Of a stretch of DNA of 64,000 nt, positions 45,368 through 56,942 are shown piece after piece. Position 1 is the first letter of the stretch. Every line of letters begins with the position of its first letter. Both the position numbers and the translations under genes were made by a program. Under the pieces are notes generated by a model. The model was not told the DNA's origin, searched no databases, and saw nothing but the letters and a program-made list of their open reading frames with translations. Source of the stretch: Agriotes lineatus. Taxonomy: Eukaryota > Arthropoda > Insecta > Coleoptera > Elateridae. The DNA is taken from the NCBI GenBank assembly GCA_940337035.1, contig CALNHX010005797.1:1-64000 (forward strand). The letters are read 5' to 3'.

Positions 45368-46649
45368 TCAATACTTCGTACACTTCGTGTCGAAGTAATA
45401 ACAGATCAAATTAATAAACCGATTTATTTCTAACTTTTCTTTGCAATTATTGAATAACCTTTGCACTGGAAAATTTGTATTTCGTGTTTTCGCCAACGAG
45501 GGTAAGTGGTTAACAAAGCATTTGGCATATATGTGGGTGTACAATTTCGGCGGTGCCACTTCTAAAGCAGTTTCCAATAACATAATTGCCGGCTTGGACA
45601 TGAACACATCGGGAAGTTTATTTGCTTGAACCATTTCCTTACCTTCGCTCTCTTCAATTTGCTCTGTATCACTTGTAAATGATTCATTTAGCAGCTTTTT
45701 GATGTAGGCTTTCAACTGCGCCGTATCTACCTTCACTACAGCTTTTAATAGTATTTGCAATGCACCTGAAGTTATTTCCGAATATGGCAAATCCTTAAAT
45801 TGTGGCCACTTTATTAAACATTGGGCATAATCCTTTATAACTTCTGCATACTCTTCTGGCACTTCCGCAGTTTCACCTTCCTCAACGTTACTTGTTAAAC
45901 GCTCTTGTTGCTTTTCATCTTCTACGGGTAATTGTGCAAGACTTCGAAAGACCGTCCTCATAATGTGGTTGCCATAGGTGTCCCACACGTAATCTTCCAA
46001 GTTATTGAGCAGAAACTTACTTATTTTCAATATAAAATGTTGGCATTTTTCCCTAAAATCTTCGATTATGTTTTCCTGTTTGGATTTGGTGCATGCCACC
46101 TCCAAAAGAAACTGCATAACGTGACTTGCTAATCGATCGCTGCACAAGGGACGCACATTCATGATTTTTCTAGCCACTGGCTGCTTGCAAGCAGCAACAA
46201 CATTTGTATGACACGGCATCCTATCTGGTTGCTGGAGTAGTTTATTTCTTTCTTCTCCGTTTGTTGAAAGACGTTATTTACGAATATAGCTGGAAATAAA
46301 CGTTTTTGACAATATAAAATCTTAGGTTACCTATGTTTTCCAGAAATCTCATGTTACCATAAAATTAATACTGCAATTTCACACAAATATCAGCCAGAAC
46401 GTAAAATATTCTTCATTGGGTCACTTTAAGTTTTCCAAACAGCAAGAAACTTACATTTTTCTTCCTTCGAGGGAAAGCTTTCCTTGTACACCTCTAAAAT
46501 TCATACGAAATATTGGTAGGTTTCCGAGCCAAGTTCACTTCCATGGCCATAATTTTACTTTTTTCCGTATTTTCTGGCACGTTTCAAAAAATGTTCCTTT
46601 CGCGTATGTTTATATCAATTTTGTTGTATGGAATTATCATCTACGGGCA

Positions 46650-46970
46650 GGTAAAAGTAAAAGGAAAAGGTTCAGGGTTATTTCAATTCCCCCAACTGGG
46701 GGCGGGCTGCTGTAGGTACCTTGCGTCCCTTTTCAGCCAAGAACGGAAATTATAGGATGGGTGAGAGAAAGGAGAGGTGGAGAATGGAAGAGAGGCCAGG
46801 AAAGGTGAAGAAATACTGCACCGGCATTCGCCTCAGAGAAGGTACTCTTTTGACTCAGGAAAACCACCTAAAAACCAGAATCAGAGCAGACGGCCAGGAA
46901 ATCGAACCCGCGACCTCCCGAATGCTAAGCAGATGTGATAACCACTACTCTACAGAGCTCAGTTCTAGGG
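46650..46970 (-). mobile_element. tRNA-derived SINE (family 2)
   Basis: On minus the head reads TAGAGTAGTGGTTATCACAT (A-box region, near 46955) and GCGGGTTCGATTTCC (B box, 46897-46911), spaced as in a tRNA. Body continues to the C/G-rich GGGGGC and AAAAGTAAAAGG region near 46650. Target duplication not identified. Confidence 0.78.
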
Positions 46971-46979
46971 GGAACATAT

Positions 46980-47830
46980 TATATAGGTTTAAATAGACAA
47001 CTGAGTAATATAATTTTGTAGTCAAGTTACAGCGCCATCTGCTGAAATGTTCTCCAAAGCTTCGCGAAAGGTTTTAAACTTTGCTAAAATTGTATTATTT
47101 AATATTTGAAATGGGATAAAAAATCCAAGTTAGAGTGTGGAAAACTATTTCCATAGAACACTGTAACAAATTTTTTTGTTCACATGTTTTTTTTTTCAAC
47201 ATACACGCAAAACATATAGTCAGGACAGTACTTTCTTTTACTCAGCATTGATTCATAATTTTCAAAATTTCATTGAATATCTATTTTCATTGTTTCTAGT
47301 GCAGTAGAGGGCATATGGTCATGGTGCAATAATAGATCGAGCAAGTTCTCTTTAACATCCTCCGATACAGGAAGTATGCTTATGGGTAGAAATAAATACT
47401 ATTTCACAAGGCATTTACGCATTAGGTGTCTTTTATGTGTGTTTTCCCCTGTACTTTTCTTTAACATAATGTAACAGTAATTTTAGATGAGCACTTTTAA
47501 TTTCTTGTTCGATTCAGAAGAGTACCATCATAAAAACGACCCCATTTTCTGTTGTGACGACGGTAAAGTCTCTGCTTAAAGTCCACGTGCTGACCATCAC
47601 ATCGTTCCGTTGATTTTATAGAGTAGGCTGCAATACTGGAATATTGTTATTTGAGGTTTCGTTTTCGTCGTTAATTATGTTTACTTCTTTTATTGTGGTT
47701 TTCCAGAAAGGTAGACTTGAGCCACGTTAAGAAGGCGAGCCCTGTAAACAAATATTCTGACAGTTCTCAGTGCAGCTTAAGCCAGTTTCAAACGGTGCCT
47801 ATTTTACGTAAACGTCCGTTGTATGTTGCT
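46980..47830. other. No gene seen
   Basis: AT-rich. The motif GCGCCATCTGCTGAAATGTT at 47031 recurs in similar form at 50395 (GCGCCATCTATTCAAATGTT), so it belongs to a dispersed repeat. Confidence 0.5.
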
Positions 47831-47832
47831 GT

Positions 47833-47968
47833 AATAGTATATTACATACCGAGGTGGGAAGTGTTTCATTACTGTCGAGAGATTAGGTAGTTTACCGAGA
47901 CGCGTAGCGTCGAGGTTTACTTTATCTCGAGACAGGAATGAAACTTTCCACCGTGGTATGTATACTAT
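47833..47968. repeat. 136-bp hairpin
   Basis: Arms AATAGTATATTACATACC, GTTTCATT.CTGTC and GAGA pair across the apex CCGAGACGCGTAGCGTCGAG. Near-complete complementarity. Confidence 0.85.
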
Positions 47969-48841
47969 TTTATTTGCAATCATCTAATTTTAAAAATAAC
48001 TACAATTGAATTCTGAATAATAGATATCTTGATGTAGCTAATATTATTGTTACCATGAAAACAACCCACTCAATGTTTTGTTACCATGGAAACACCCCAC
48101 TCGTCAGGTATGTAATATTTTTCGGGGTATGTAATAATTTCCTGGCTAGTTTCAAGTAATCATCTAGTTCCCAGCTGTTGTCATGTCATGAAATTGACAC
48201 ATTACAATGTGATTGCGAATAAAAGAAATTACCGCACAACAAAACAACGCTCATTCCTCCTCTAGTGTAAAGGCTCGCATACGAGGTGTTGGACTTTCAC
48301 TTCGAAACAGCCAACCATAGAACGCCTTTCTGTCACTTGATTTTCAGTGTTTGTTTACTTTGCTCGCCTTCCTAACTTGGCTGAAGTTTAGTGTTTTCTA
48401 AAATAAATATTTATATGTTGCTATTAATAAGTACAGCAAACGGGTAACAACTTACCATTACATTTTCGGCGCCAATTCTTGGTTCTAACTCACAATCAAA
48501 AGCCAAAGGGGCGATATTATTTTTATTATTACACATCATAATATCATATTGTCAAAATCTGACGAACTTTCCGGAGCGCAGTCATCACATCCTCCTCAGT
48601 GTAATTAATTCTGGTACTCGCACTCCAATTTTTTTTGTACTATGTAATCATTTTTCTACAATAAAAAGCGAAAAAAAAACAATAAAAATATCGATTTACT
48701 ATAATAAAAACCTATAAAATTGACTGCAAAGTCACCCTACAAAAAAACAGAAAGTGCGTCATTTTATAAATAAATTGCAAAACTCCATGAAACGTTGTAA
48801 ATTAATTCTGATTTATTTTTTTACTAATGCTGAAATATATA

Positions 48842-49235
48842 CCGGGTGTCCATTCTCAAAGTCGAACATAGGCAATTAACATTAGTGCATTCACTCATTC
48901 TTCATTGAAATAATTCATTTTTCTGTAGATAATTTTAACAGACGTTGACAGAAAATACCTGATTTACGCCAACTAATTACCATTTGTTTTGACAAATGCT
49001 ATCGAACTTGAAAAGCAAGGCATGGCATATTTAAAAATTCCCAAGTTTTAAATTAGTATTTTAGAATAAAAATCGCATCTTGAATATTACTATTGGTATC
49101 ATTTGATGCGTAATAATTCTATCTTTCCATTGATACCATTACCTTCCCTGTAAGTTGAATTGGCGAGCAGGAATCGGCAAAAACGTCCAATACAATGTTA
49201 ATCGCCTATGTTCGACTTTGAGAACGGACACCCGG
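48842..49235. mobile_element. TA-flanked MITE, 394 bp
   Basis: Inverted ends of about 42 bp beginning CCGGGTGTCC, sharing TCAAAGTCGAACATAGGC, with TA on both sides. Non-coding. Confidence 0.9.
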
Positions 49236-49710
49236 TATAAGCACTCTATATCCAAGTCCCTGACTGTGCAAGACATTTGTATAATTCTCCAGATCCCTTA
49301 GCATTTCACTTATTAAATTTTACGAAAAAACACTTCGGTACTTACTCACAGAGTTCTTGCCGCCAAACGTCCACAACGACTCCACACCACGTCTGGATAC
49401 GCACTGAACCCACAGAACATCTACCACTGAACCTGTTGGAAGACACAGCTGCACACACAGGTGTCCAGCAATACTACCAACCCCAAAAAAAATATGACGA
49501 ATATAATAGTAGATTATGCAATAAGGGAGAGAAATTGAACTGAAGCAAAATAGCATTCTCTCCGAGTTGCATATACTATTTTTTTCACGTTGCAGGAAGA
49601 TTAAAAACGAAAAACCCGTTTTTTTAAACGTCATTTATTGACATTTTAGTTAAAATTATTTTAAAATTAGTAACCTATGGGACATTTTAAAGTTGGTGGC
49701 ACTGTAAGTC
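49236..49710. other. Possible minus-strand leader exon, otherwise unassigned
   Basis: On minus, a GT-rich stretch ends AAGAACTCT followed by GTGAGTAAGT (near 49345), a strong splice donor. The 104-codon minus frame across it has no recognised domain. It could be an untranslated first exon. Confidence 0.25.
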
Positions 49711-49715
49711 ATTAT

Positions 49716-49834
49716 GACAAGAGCTCACAATTATGTCAAATTCGAGGTTAGCAGGTTAGTTTTTGCGTCAGTTTGTGTCAAAACTGACGCAAAATCTAAC
49801 CTGATAACCTCGAATTTGGCATAATTGTTGTGTC
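49716..49834. repeat. 119-bp hairpin
   Basis: AAATTCGAGGTTA, CAGGTTAG and TTTTGCGTCAGTTT pair with complements across a 5-base loop (GTGTC). Confidence 0.88.
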
Positions 49835-50110
49835 AGTCATGATGAAAACTTCCTAGAGAAATTTTTGTCTTATTTAGTCTCTAGGGAGCAAATGTCCTAC
49901 TTCTGTCACAATTTTGATGCTATAGAAACGGACTTCTACTCCCGGCCGTGGAAAAATATCTCTTTTTTTGCAAACTCACCCGCCATTGCAAAGTCACCCG
50001 ATTTTACGGTAACAATTTATTGTAAACATTTGACATTTGCACGCGCGTCGGCAAGGGAGATCTGAATTCTCACGAATCGGAGCATGCGTATTTTTGACAA
50101 AATTGGAAAA

Positions 50111-50378
50111 TAAGGTCACTATATCAATAAGGTACCGCCATTCCATCCCTCGCTTGAGAATGTGAGAAAATTGTGAGATAAGGATAACAAATACAAATTT
50201 CCCAAGTGCAATAGGGAGGACACTAGTTTTTGGGGATTTTCTTTTTGGTGTAATGGCACTTGTAAAGTGAGGAATCTGTTAGGTTATGTGTTTTTATCCC
50301 CAGTTGGAGAAAATTGTGCGACAAGGATAGATATAAAAAATCACTAATGGCGGTACCTTATTGATATAGTGACCTTAT
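50111..50378. mobile_element. MITE with perfect 32-bp inverted ends
   Basis: TAAGGTCACTATATCAATAA and on (50111-50142) is perfectly inverted at 50346-50377. The interior has a direct repeat of GAGAAAATTGTG. Duplication not clear, so superfamily unassigned. Confidence 0.85.
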
Positions 50379-50764
50379 TGGGAAACTCTTAACAGCGCCA
50401 TCTATTCAAATGTTCTCCCTTTCTATCTTTGTCTTACAAACATAATTCATTTCGTTGCATTTAATAAGACATTTTTTTGTGAAATTAGTGATCCAATGAA
50501 ATGAACTCTTTTCTAGTCATGTGGGCAAAATCAACCAATTAGATTATCCTTACATTCAAAACTACCCATGGGTTGTTATCACATTGTGTACAGCGGTCAG
50601 TTCGGATTGCTATGTTACGTCAAGTTTTTGACCGTTCGCAATGAAGTATTTTAAGATGTCATATTATTTTCATAATTGCACGTCTACTAAATAAATGTAA
50701 ATAAATAGTTACAAGGGCAAAAAATTGTCTAACCGAATATCCCTCGACCATTGATAAATACTTA

Positions 50765-50881
50765 TAATTTTATTACAACTTCCTCAAGCGTCAAGCACGT
50801 TGCTTTTGAGGCAACAGCCCTCCGCCGCTGGCGTCGGGCTGTTTCCAAGCAACGTGCTTTCGGAAACTGCAATAAAATTAT
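50765..50881. repeat. 117-bp hairpin
   Basis: AATTTTATT, CAAGCACGTTGCTT and CAACAGCCC arms pair across the apex CCGCCGCTGGCGTCGGG. Confidence 0.85.
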
Positions 50882-52115
50882 TTCGTAATTATCACTGTCC
50901 TTGGGATATTATAGCTGATAACAGCCCGTGTCTACGGGTACATTGTCAGCCATTCTGAAAGAGGTTAGATTCTAGGTAAATTTTATCAAAGACCAATGTG
51001 AATGGTAGTTTGCTTTGAAGTTGCCAACAATTACGTCATATACCAGTATGTTGGGTGGTTATTGTTAGGCAATCAGATAATGATTTTCACAAAAGTTTTA
51101 TTTTCTACGGAGTGTTTCTACAGATTCGTCAACATCGTTAGAAGAAGATAAATAGAATCGGGACTGCTTCAATTATTAATTAAGTTACATCGTAGCGAAT
51201 CATTGTCATATATATTAATAACACTAGCCGTTACTTAGCATACTTGCATTGCAAACGGTTATAAATGTTCTTTGTGTGTAACCAAAAGTCTAATGATATA
51301 AGGAACACAATTTCGTAATAAACTCAGCTAATCACATCCATCAATGACTTAACTGGAAATAAGGAATTCTACCAACTTTAGAAAATCAACCAATTATGTT
51401 TGCCGTAAATATAGTCGGGAATCTGACCTCCCAGAAGACGCTTCTAAAATGATGGGGTGTGCATTCAAAGATATAGTCTTAAAAAATGTAAATAATCTGG
51501 AATGACCTAGCGGATCTAAATGTGGAGGGCTCCATTCTGTTTGAGATTGCAAAATCCAGACAAAATATGTTACGATTTTTTTTTAATTGAAAATTTATAC
51601 ATTTTATGCGTGCATCGCATTTACGAGCTTATCTTTTAATATTTCTCAATGATTTTTAAAGCAGTGGAAAGCTTATCCACTCTAGATTCAGATTAAGTCA
51701 CATTAATCTCGAAATTATTTTTAGCAAATGCTACAAAAATTGTTTAAACAAATCGTACCGGAAAAGTGCAGTAAAATTTCAGCATCGACGTATTTTGAAA
51801 GCTATTGCGCATTAATGCACATATGAAATGTGTAGAAAAAAATGAAGACATGTTTGTAAAACCTGTATTGCTTTATTATTATTAAAAATACAATTTATTT
51901 TGCGCTGCGTGTTTTAAGTGTTAACTGTGCTGCTGCTGTGTTGCAGGAAATAAACGGGTGTCGTTGGGAATAGTTAGGAAAAAACTGAACTTTGGCCAGT
52001 TATTAAACCACTACAACAGATATGTTTTCTTAAAACTCTTGCCCCCTCCTCCCTGTGATTCCCACTCGGTGCTCTTGAGCTACCTTATACCTATACCAGT
52101 AACCAATGGTCGTAA

Positions 52116-52415
52116 GTAAAGTTCGGGCACTTCATTCCATGCAGGAACATGGCCTGAGACAAGGCGAGTCAGGGTCGCCGAAATATCTCTTTTCGAAACC
52201 CAGTCATCTGGCACACGTTAACGGCGTACTGGGTGATGTGGTTAGCATCACGCCTTCGACGACTGCCTTATTTTCCTTACTTCCACAACTGTGGTTTCGG
52301 TACCCAATTTTTAAAGCGACTGGGTGTACCGCCCGCCAATTGCCAGATGTGGGGATTGAACCCCGTACCGTGGCACCGCAGCCTGACGCCCTAACCGCTC
52401 GGCCACGCTGGTGAC
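52116..52415 (-). mobile_element. tRNA-derived SINE (family 3, Leu/Ser-like head)
   Basis: On minus: GCGTGGCCGAGCGGTTAGGG (A box) then GGGGTTCAATCCCCA (B box, near 52350), and a 230-bp body. Flanked by a 15-bp duplication AACCAATGG.CGTAA (52101-52115, 52416-52430; one mismatch). The head retains tRNA-like pairing but runs straight into the body, so it is not a tRNA gene. Confidence 0.88.
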
Positions 52416-52572
52416 AACCAATGGCCGTAACGGTGTAAATGTTTTAGCTTTATCCTAAAAGAATGCAATAAAAAATTATTTTTGGTAATACCTGCTTGTT
52501 AAAGATTTCTTTAAGGACTGTTTACTACTACGTAAGCAACCTCTTTACGGCCCGGCCGTAAAAGTGTCCGTA

Positions 52573-52621
52573 AAGACCACGGCCTGCTAAATTATGTGCC
52601 AAACGCCAAAGTGACGTTTGT
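52573..52621. repeat. Orphan end of the P-like element family
   Basis: CCACGGCCTGCTAAATTATG then GTGCCAAACGCCAAAGTGAC resembles the left end at 40804. No partner end is seen. Confidence 0.55.
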
Positions 52622-52769
52622 CACCTGCTTACAGCCATACAACAGTTGCAACGTGCTACGCACTCTCAATCATTCTAAAACGTAGCGTCTTGATGAAAAT
52701 AAATTAAAAAAGATAGGTAGGATCGAATTGTATGTAGGTATTACAAAAACTATTGTACAATACACGTCC

Positions 52770-52862
52770 GTTAGGGCATTTACTGCCGCGCCAGTATTAT
52801 TCGACTCGCTCTTCGGAGCTTGTCCCACAAACTCTCTGGCTCGGCCGTAAAGGCTATCCTAT
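52770..52862. repeat. Imperfect hairpin
   Basis: TTTACTGCCGCGCCAG pairs with CTGGCTCGGCCGTAAA around a CG-rich loop (CGACTCGCTCTTCGGAGC). Confidence 0.7.
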
Positions 52863-53044
52863 CGAAGGAATTTGAACGAATCTCTCTATTTTCGCTTGAC
52901 AATCCCAATTAAAGGTCAGCATTAAGATCAAATTTTGTCTTGGCGAAACTTCCTCACACTTAAAACGCGTCTTATTAATATTTTTGAGAATTTATTTCCA
53001 AGTATAAACGTAGTCTTAGCCAAGAATAGCTATTTACGTTATTA

Positions 53045-53145
53045 GACCGGTAGCAACATCTTTATGGCCGCGCCAATACTTTACAGGTCGAGCCCGTAGG
53101 GCGAGACCTGTATATTTGGCAAGGCCATAAAAATGCTACCGGTCG
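53045..53145. repeat. 101-bp hairpin
   Basis: ACCGGTAGCA, TTTATGGCC, CCAA and ACAGGTC arms pair with complements; apex CGAGCCCGTAGGGCGAG. Confidence 0.88.
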
Positions 53146-53158
53146 TGTATCGTATAAG

Positions 53159-53232
53159 ATTTTTTAGGATACTGCATTGGTAACTAGCGTTTACACAGTT
53201 ACCGTTAGTTACCAATGCAGTATCCTAAAAAT
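53159..53232. repeat. 74-bp near-perfect hairpin
   Basis: TTTTTAGGATACTGCATTGG then TAACTA pairs with its complement at 53205-53230, loop of about 13 bases. Confidence 0.9.
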
Positions 53233-53845
53233 ATACTTCTAGCAACTGAGTGTAGATGAGAGATGGAATACCTAAATGATGATGTAGAAACGAAGAATAC
53301 ACCTCCTAGTATCTTGCAGATATAAGTCAGGATGTGGAAATAATTCTGGATGCAAAAAGCGGGCTTGAATTACTCCGCAATGCGTGAGCACTGCAATAGA
53401 TTGTCATATCACCACCCACTTGCCTTTCTAGAAGAAAGTTACTTGCCTTTTGGCGAGTGACTCTGTATGTATTGGAGATTTTAACTGTATAAAGTGTAAA
53501 TAATTACAACTCTATGGCATTTTAACTTGTGTTGTAATTTTTAAACGAGCTACAAGGATAAAACAAAGCTTTGAACTTTAAAAATAAAATACCGTTTTTC
53601 TACGATCGTGTCAAAATGACAACTTTTTGAACAGTTTCTAGTGTAAAAAGTGACTTTTGTAGCACTCTTAATATTAGCGCCCGAATTACGTCTTTTTTGC
53701 ACGTTGCCATTGGTGGCGTGTTTTAATACTATATTAAAACACGCTCTGCCGTAATTTTGAATGTCAACATAAGCTAAAATGTCTAACACAATGTGACGGA
53801 AAAAGTGTCACCGAACTAAGTCTCTATATTTTTGTTACAGTAGAC

Positions 53846-53982
53846 AAAATAGAATATGCTACACGTGTATAAGTGCCATTAAAGCACTAGCGACGTTAAA
53901 AGCACTCCGCTTTGCGTCGTGCTTCTAAACTTGTCGCACGTGCTTTAAACGCGTACTTATACACTAGTATCATAATATACTA
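53846..53982. repeat. 137-bp hairpin
   Basis: AATAGAATATG, TGTATAAGT, TAAAGCAC, GCGAC arms pair with complements around GCACTCCGCTTTGCGTCGTGC. A smaller perfect hairpin lies just upstream (53716-53744, GCGTGTTTTAATA arms). Confidence 0.83.
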
Positions 53983-54949
53983 TTTTCGATTTCATTAAAA
54001 TTTAAAACAAACTGTAAAAGTTAGAGCAAACTTAAATAAAAATATTTTTCTAGCACAATCTTTTAGTATAAATAAAAAAATACATCTTTACGGCCATTGG
54101 TCACCGAGAAACAAGGCAGTATTTTAAAGTCTGCGAAGGTAAAGTTCTAAAGGTTACTGAGAGGGAGCCACAGGAGGGCAAAGCGGGAAGTTTTGGGAAC
54201 ATTTAGCTCTTGTAGTGGTCTAACAACTGGGCAAAGTTCAGCTTTCTCTTAATTGTTCTCGACGTCATCCCTTTATTTCCTGGGCTACTTGGTGCAAATC
54301 AGTGATCAACGAGGCGCGACGCGCGTATAACTCAGAACACACAGAAGATATAATAATAACGTATTTTGTACAAAAATAAAGCAATACACTAAAACTTTCT
54401 TCCTTCTGTTCTACACATTTCATACACGAGAAGTATGCATTTATGTGGAGTCGTTTCCAAAATATCTCGATGCTGACAATTATGTCGCACTTTCCTGTTA
54501 CGTTTTGCTTAAACAATTTCTGTAGCAGTAGTTAAAAATAATTTCAAGATTATTTTGACATCATCTGAATCTAGAAATAATAACCTTTTTGCTACTTTAA
54601 ATATCATTGAGAAGCATAAATAAGTTAGTAAATGCGATGTACACATAAAATTAACCAATTTTTAGTAATTTTTTCTGGTTTTCTGCAATCGCAGAAAGAA
54701 TGGAGTCCATTCCAGATAATGTAATTTTTTAAACTATATCTTTGAGTGCACACACTCTATCATCAAATTTATGATCGCTCATTCCTGACTAGTAGGTAAT
54801 AATAAAACAAAATCGGAAAATATTTTCTTCTAGTTTTTTGCAATCGCAAAAAGGATAGAGCCCTCCACATTTATATGCGCAAGGTCAAGATAGTGTAGGT
54901 ATTTTTTTAAAACTATAACTTTGAGTGCACACCACATTCAAAGTTAAAA

Positions 54950-55608
54950 GTATTCAGTGAATTGCTAAAAAGGTTTTCGAGATTATATTAACAGGTATCC
55001 AGTAAAATGTATAGTCAATTTATTATTTAGTAGTTATGGATTGGGGTAACTGCTACTATGCTGACAAAGGCCCGATAGAGGACTTTGATTAATGTTGTTT
55101 TATTCTATCCCCCTAAGAGTTGACCACATCAGTGTGACTACTCTCAAGATTTGGCTCATTATTGTGTCCACCAGCAATATATTCAGAAGGTATGACTAGG
55201 CCATATAGCCCTATACGTTTCTTCTAGGAGAAAGGATTTTATTTTAGATCGAACTGTATTCATATTATTCAAGGCCCAGTATAAGGTATCTGTTCTCGAA
55301 GTAGTGTGCTTATGCAAAATATTTTTTATTTGCATAAAAAATTCAATTCAACATGATGCAAGGAATTTTTATATAATCAAATCTTTCCCCTTGAGTTTGG
55401 CACAAATTTTCGAAACACCCTATATAATTAGTTTCTATCAGCCTGAAACTTTATTATGACAATAAAAATGGTTCGTAGTCTGTAGTGAAGGAAGATATAA
55501 TCAGCAGATATATTGGTAGCCCTAGAAAAATAATTTATGCTTGTCTAGGTGCACTCCAGAGTGCAAGCAACTTTCAGCATTGGGAGCATTTCAAAGCACG
55601 AACATCAT
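54950..55608. other. No gene seen
   Basis: No recognisable coding or element ends. Confidence 0.5.
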
Positions 55609-55611
55609 ATA

Positions 55612-56519
55612 CAGTGTGGTCCATTAAGTGTGCAACAAATGGGAAATTTTTTTATTAGTTGTACAATCAAAATTTAAATATTACCAAAAGTTAGTGCATG
55701 TTCGATAACCATATCAGATGCCCTTAGAATGGCTCCAAGTCAAACAATATACAGGGCAGGACAAAAAATATGAAATTCGTTCAAGAACAAAGTTATCTTA
55801 TTTCAAAGAATATAGCTAAATTTTATTGAGAGAAGTTGTTTAGAATTAAAAGTTATGCTCAAATACAAAGTCACGGGCTCCTATTCGAATTTTGATTTTT
55901 TTTGGAAAATTTTGTATTACCCCCGTATGACACACATTTTTATTGTTTTGATTTTATATGTATTTAAAGTAGCCACAACCACATCTCTTTTAAATAACTT
56001 TTAGCAACTTGAATCTTATTTGTAGAATTTACTTGGATTTATATTTTTTTAGGTAAGCGTCCACTTCATGTTTGTTGCAACGATATTTAACAAAACTTTA
56101 GAATTTCGCAAATTTTCTTTTTAACAAGGCAAATGCTTTACTAATAATAATTTACATATGAAAAATTCATACTAAAATCAGAATAATGATAATATGTATC
56201 ATACGGGGATAAAATAAAATTTTACAAAAAAAAAATCAAAATTCGAATAGGAGGCCGTGACTTTACATTTGAGCATAACTTTTAATTGTAAACAACTTTT
56301 CTCAATAAAATTTTGCTATATTTTTTGAAATAAGGTAACTTTATTCTTGAACGAATTACATATTTTTTGTCCTGCCCTGTATATTGTTTGACTTGAAGCC
56401 ATTCTAAGGGCATCTGATATGGTTATCGAACATGCACTAACTTTTGGCGGTATTTAAATTTCGGTTTTACAACTAATAAAAAAATGTCCCATTTGTTGCA
56501 CACTTAATGGACCACACTG
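55612..56519. mobile_element. TA-flanked MITE (outer of two)
   Basis: Ends CAGTGTGGTCCATTAAGTGT and complement with TA on both sides; arms of about 140 bp on each side (to 55750 and from 56382). The middle is wholly occupied by the next element. Confidence 0.9.
55752..56379. mobile_element. TA-flanked MITE nested in the previous one
   Basis: Ends CAGGGCAGGACAAAAAATAT and complement with TA on both sides; arms of about 175 bp. Carries AAGTTGTTTA.AATTAAAAGT, a motif also in the foldback at 58755-59050 and the MITE at 19452-20614. Confidence 0.9.
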
Positions 56520-56942
56520 TATGTGACGTCACTTATGGAGTGCCCTTAATAATGCGTATTTTGCAAAGTGGGACACTGGTACTCCGCAGTCATCACGTAC
56601 ATAATGTGAGGTTAATTTTCGGTTGATATTTATCGTGGATTATTATATGCTCTTAATTGGATTTACGTCGGTGTTGCGTGAATCTTTAAATCAACGCACT
56701 ACCAAGGTTAAAATTTATACCTACCTCCGCTGGACGTAATTATTTTGTATAAAATAATTTATTTGTCACTTTTGTGATTTCTGCATCAGAGGCAGTTTAG
56801 CCAAATATAGGGTTTTCCAGGTGTTATTTTAAATAGGGGATGCTCAAAGGGAGCAGATCTGAATGTAATCGGATTAAGAAAAGAAATAAATTAACATTAA
56901 TTCAAGTATAATCTATTTTATTCTGAATTTCCATTATATATA

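Larger units (their letters stand above)
42660..46255 (-). pseudogene. NOP9: NOP9-like Pumilio-repeat gene, partial and damaged
   Basis: NOP9 is a nucleolar RNA-binding protein of Pumilio repeats needed for small-subunit rRNA processing. Three coding blocks lie on minus in protein order. Block 1 (about 46255-45413; ATG 46219): LCSDRLASHVMQFLLEVACT, KISKFLLNNLEDYVWDTYGN, HIMRTVFRSLAQLP, PDVFMSKPAIMLLETALEVA, LPSLAKTRNTNFPVQRLFNN. Block 2 (43273-about 42960; acceptor TACTATTACAG): SIMKAFNCYEPEENQSN, LNLHGTLLVQLMSEFNKPSK. Block 3 (42916-42731): LPSSRYGSLSFDAMWKVASL, KYRGIIMGELAHKDVAWSNS, EFGKIIANKVHLFVYKRNKE. Problems: no N-terminal part found; the stretch expected between blocks 1 and 2 is absent; the GSHIVD-type core expected after block 2's KKYIFSN is missing; and TGA at 42731-42733 sits where W is expected, with ALFADIIG continuing beyond. 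A RTE relic occupies the intervening DNA. Confidence 0.8.
51452..54947. mobile_element. Element or duplication with diverged inverted arms of about 650-850 bp
   Basis: The left arm (51452-52080) is repeated inverted at about 54140-54947. Shared anchors: GTGTGCA.TCAAAG, AATGTGGAGGGCTC, CATCGCATTTAC, CTCTAGATTCAGAT / its complement, GTCAGCATCGA, GAAATGTGTAGAA, CAGGAAATAAA.GG, CTGAACTTTG.CCAGTT. The right arm has an internal duplication of about 190 bp (54690-54930). Arms are much more diverged than the small MITEs, so this is old. The 2.1-kb middle holds a SINE, an orphan P-like end and hairpins. An 83-codon frame at 54265-54516 (minus) is partly echoed in the left arm, but no family is recognised. 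Two opposed copies of one repeat are an alternative reading. Confidence 0.7.

Noticed and set aside
52341..52415. A tRNA-Leu/Ser gene on minus
   Set aside because: The tRNA-like head runs into a SINE body and the whole is bounded by a 15-bp duplication.
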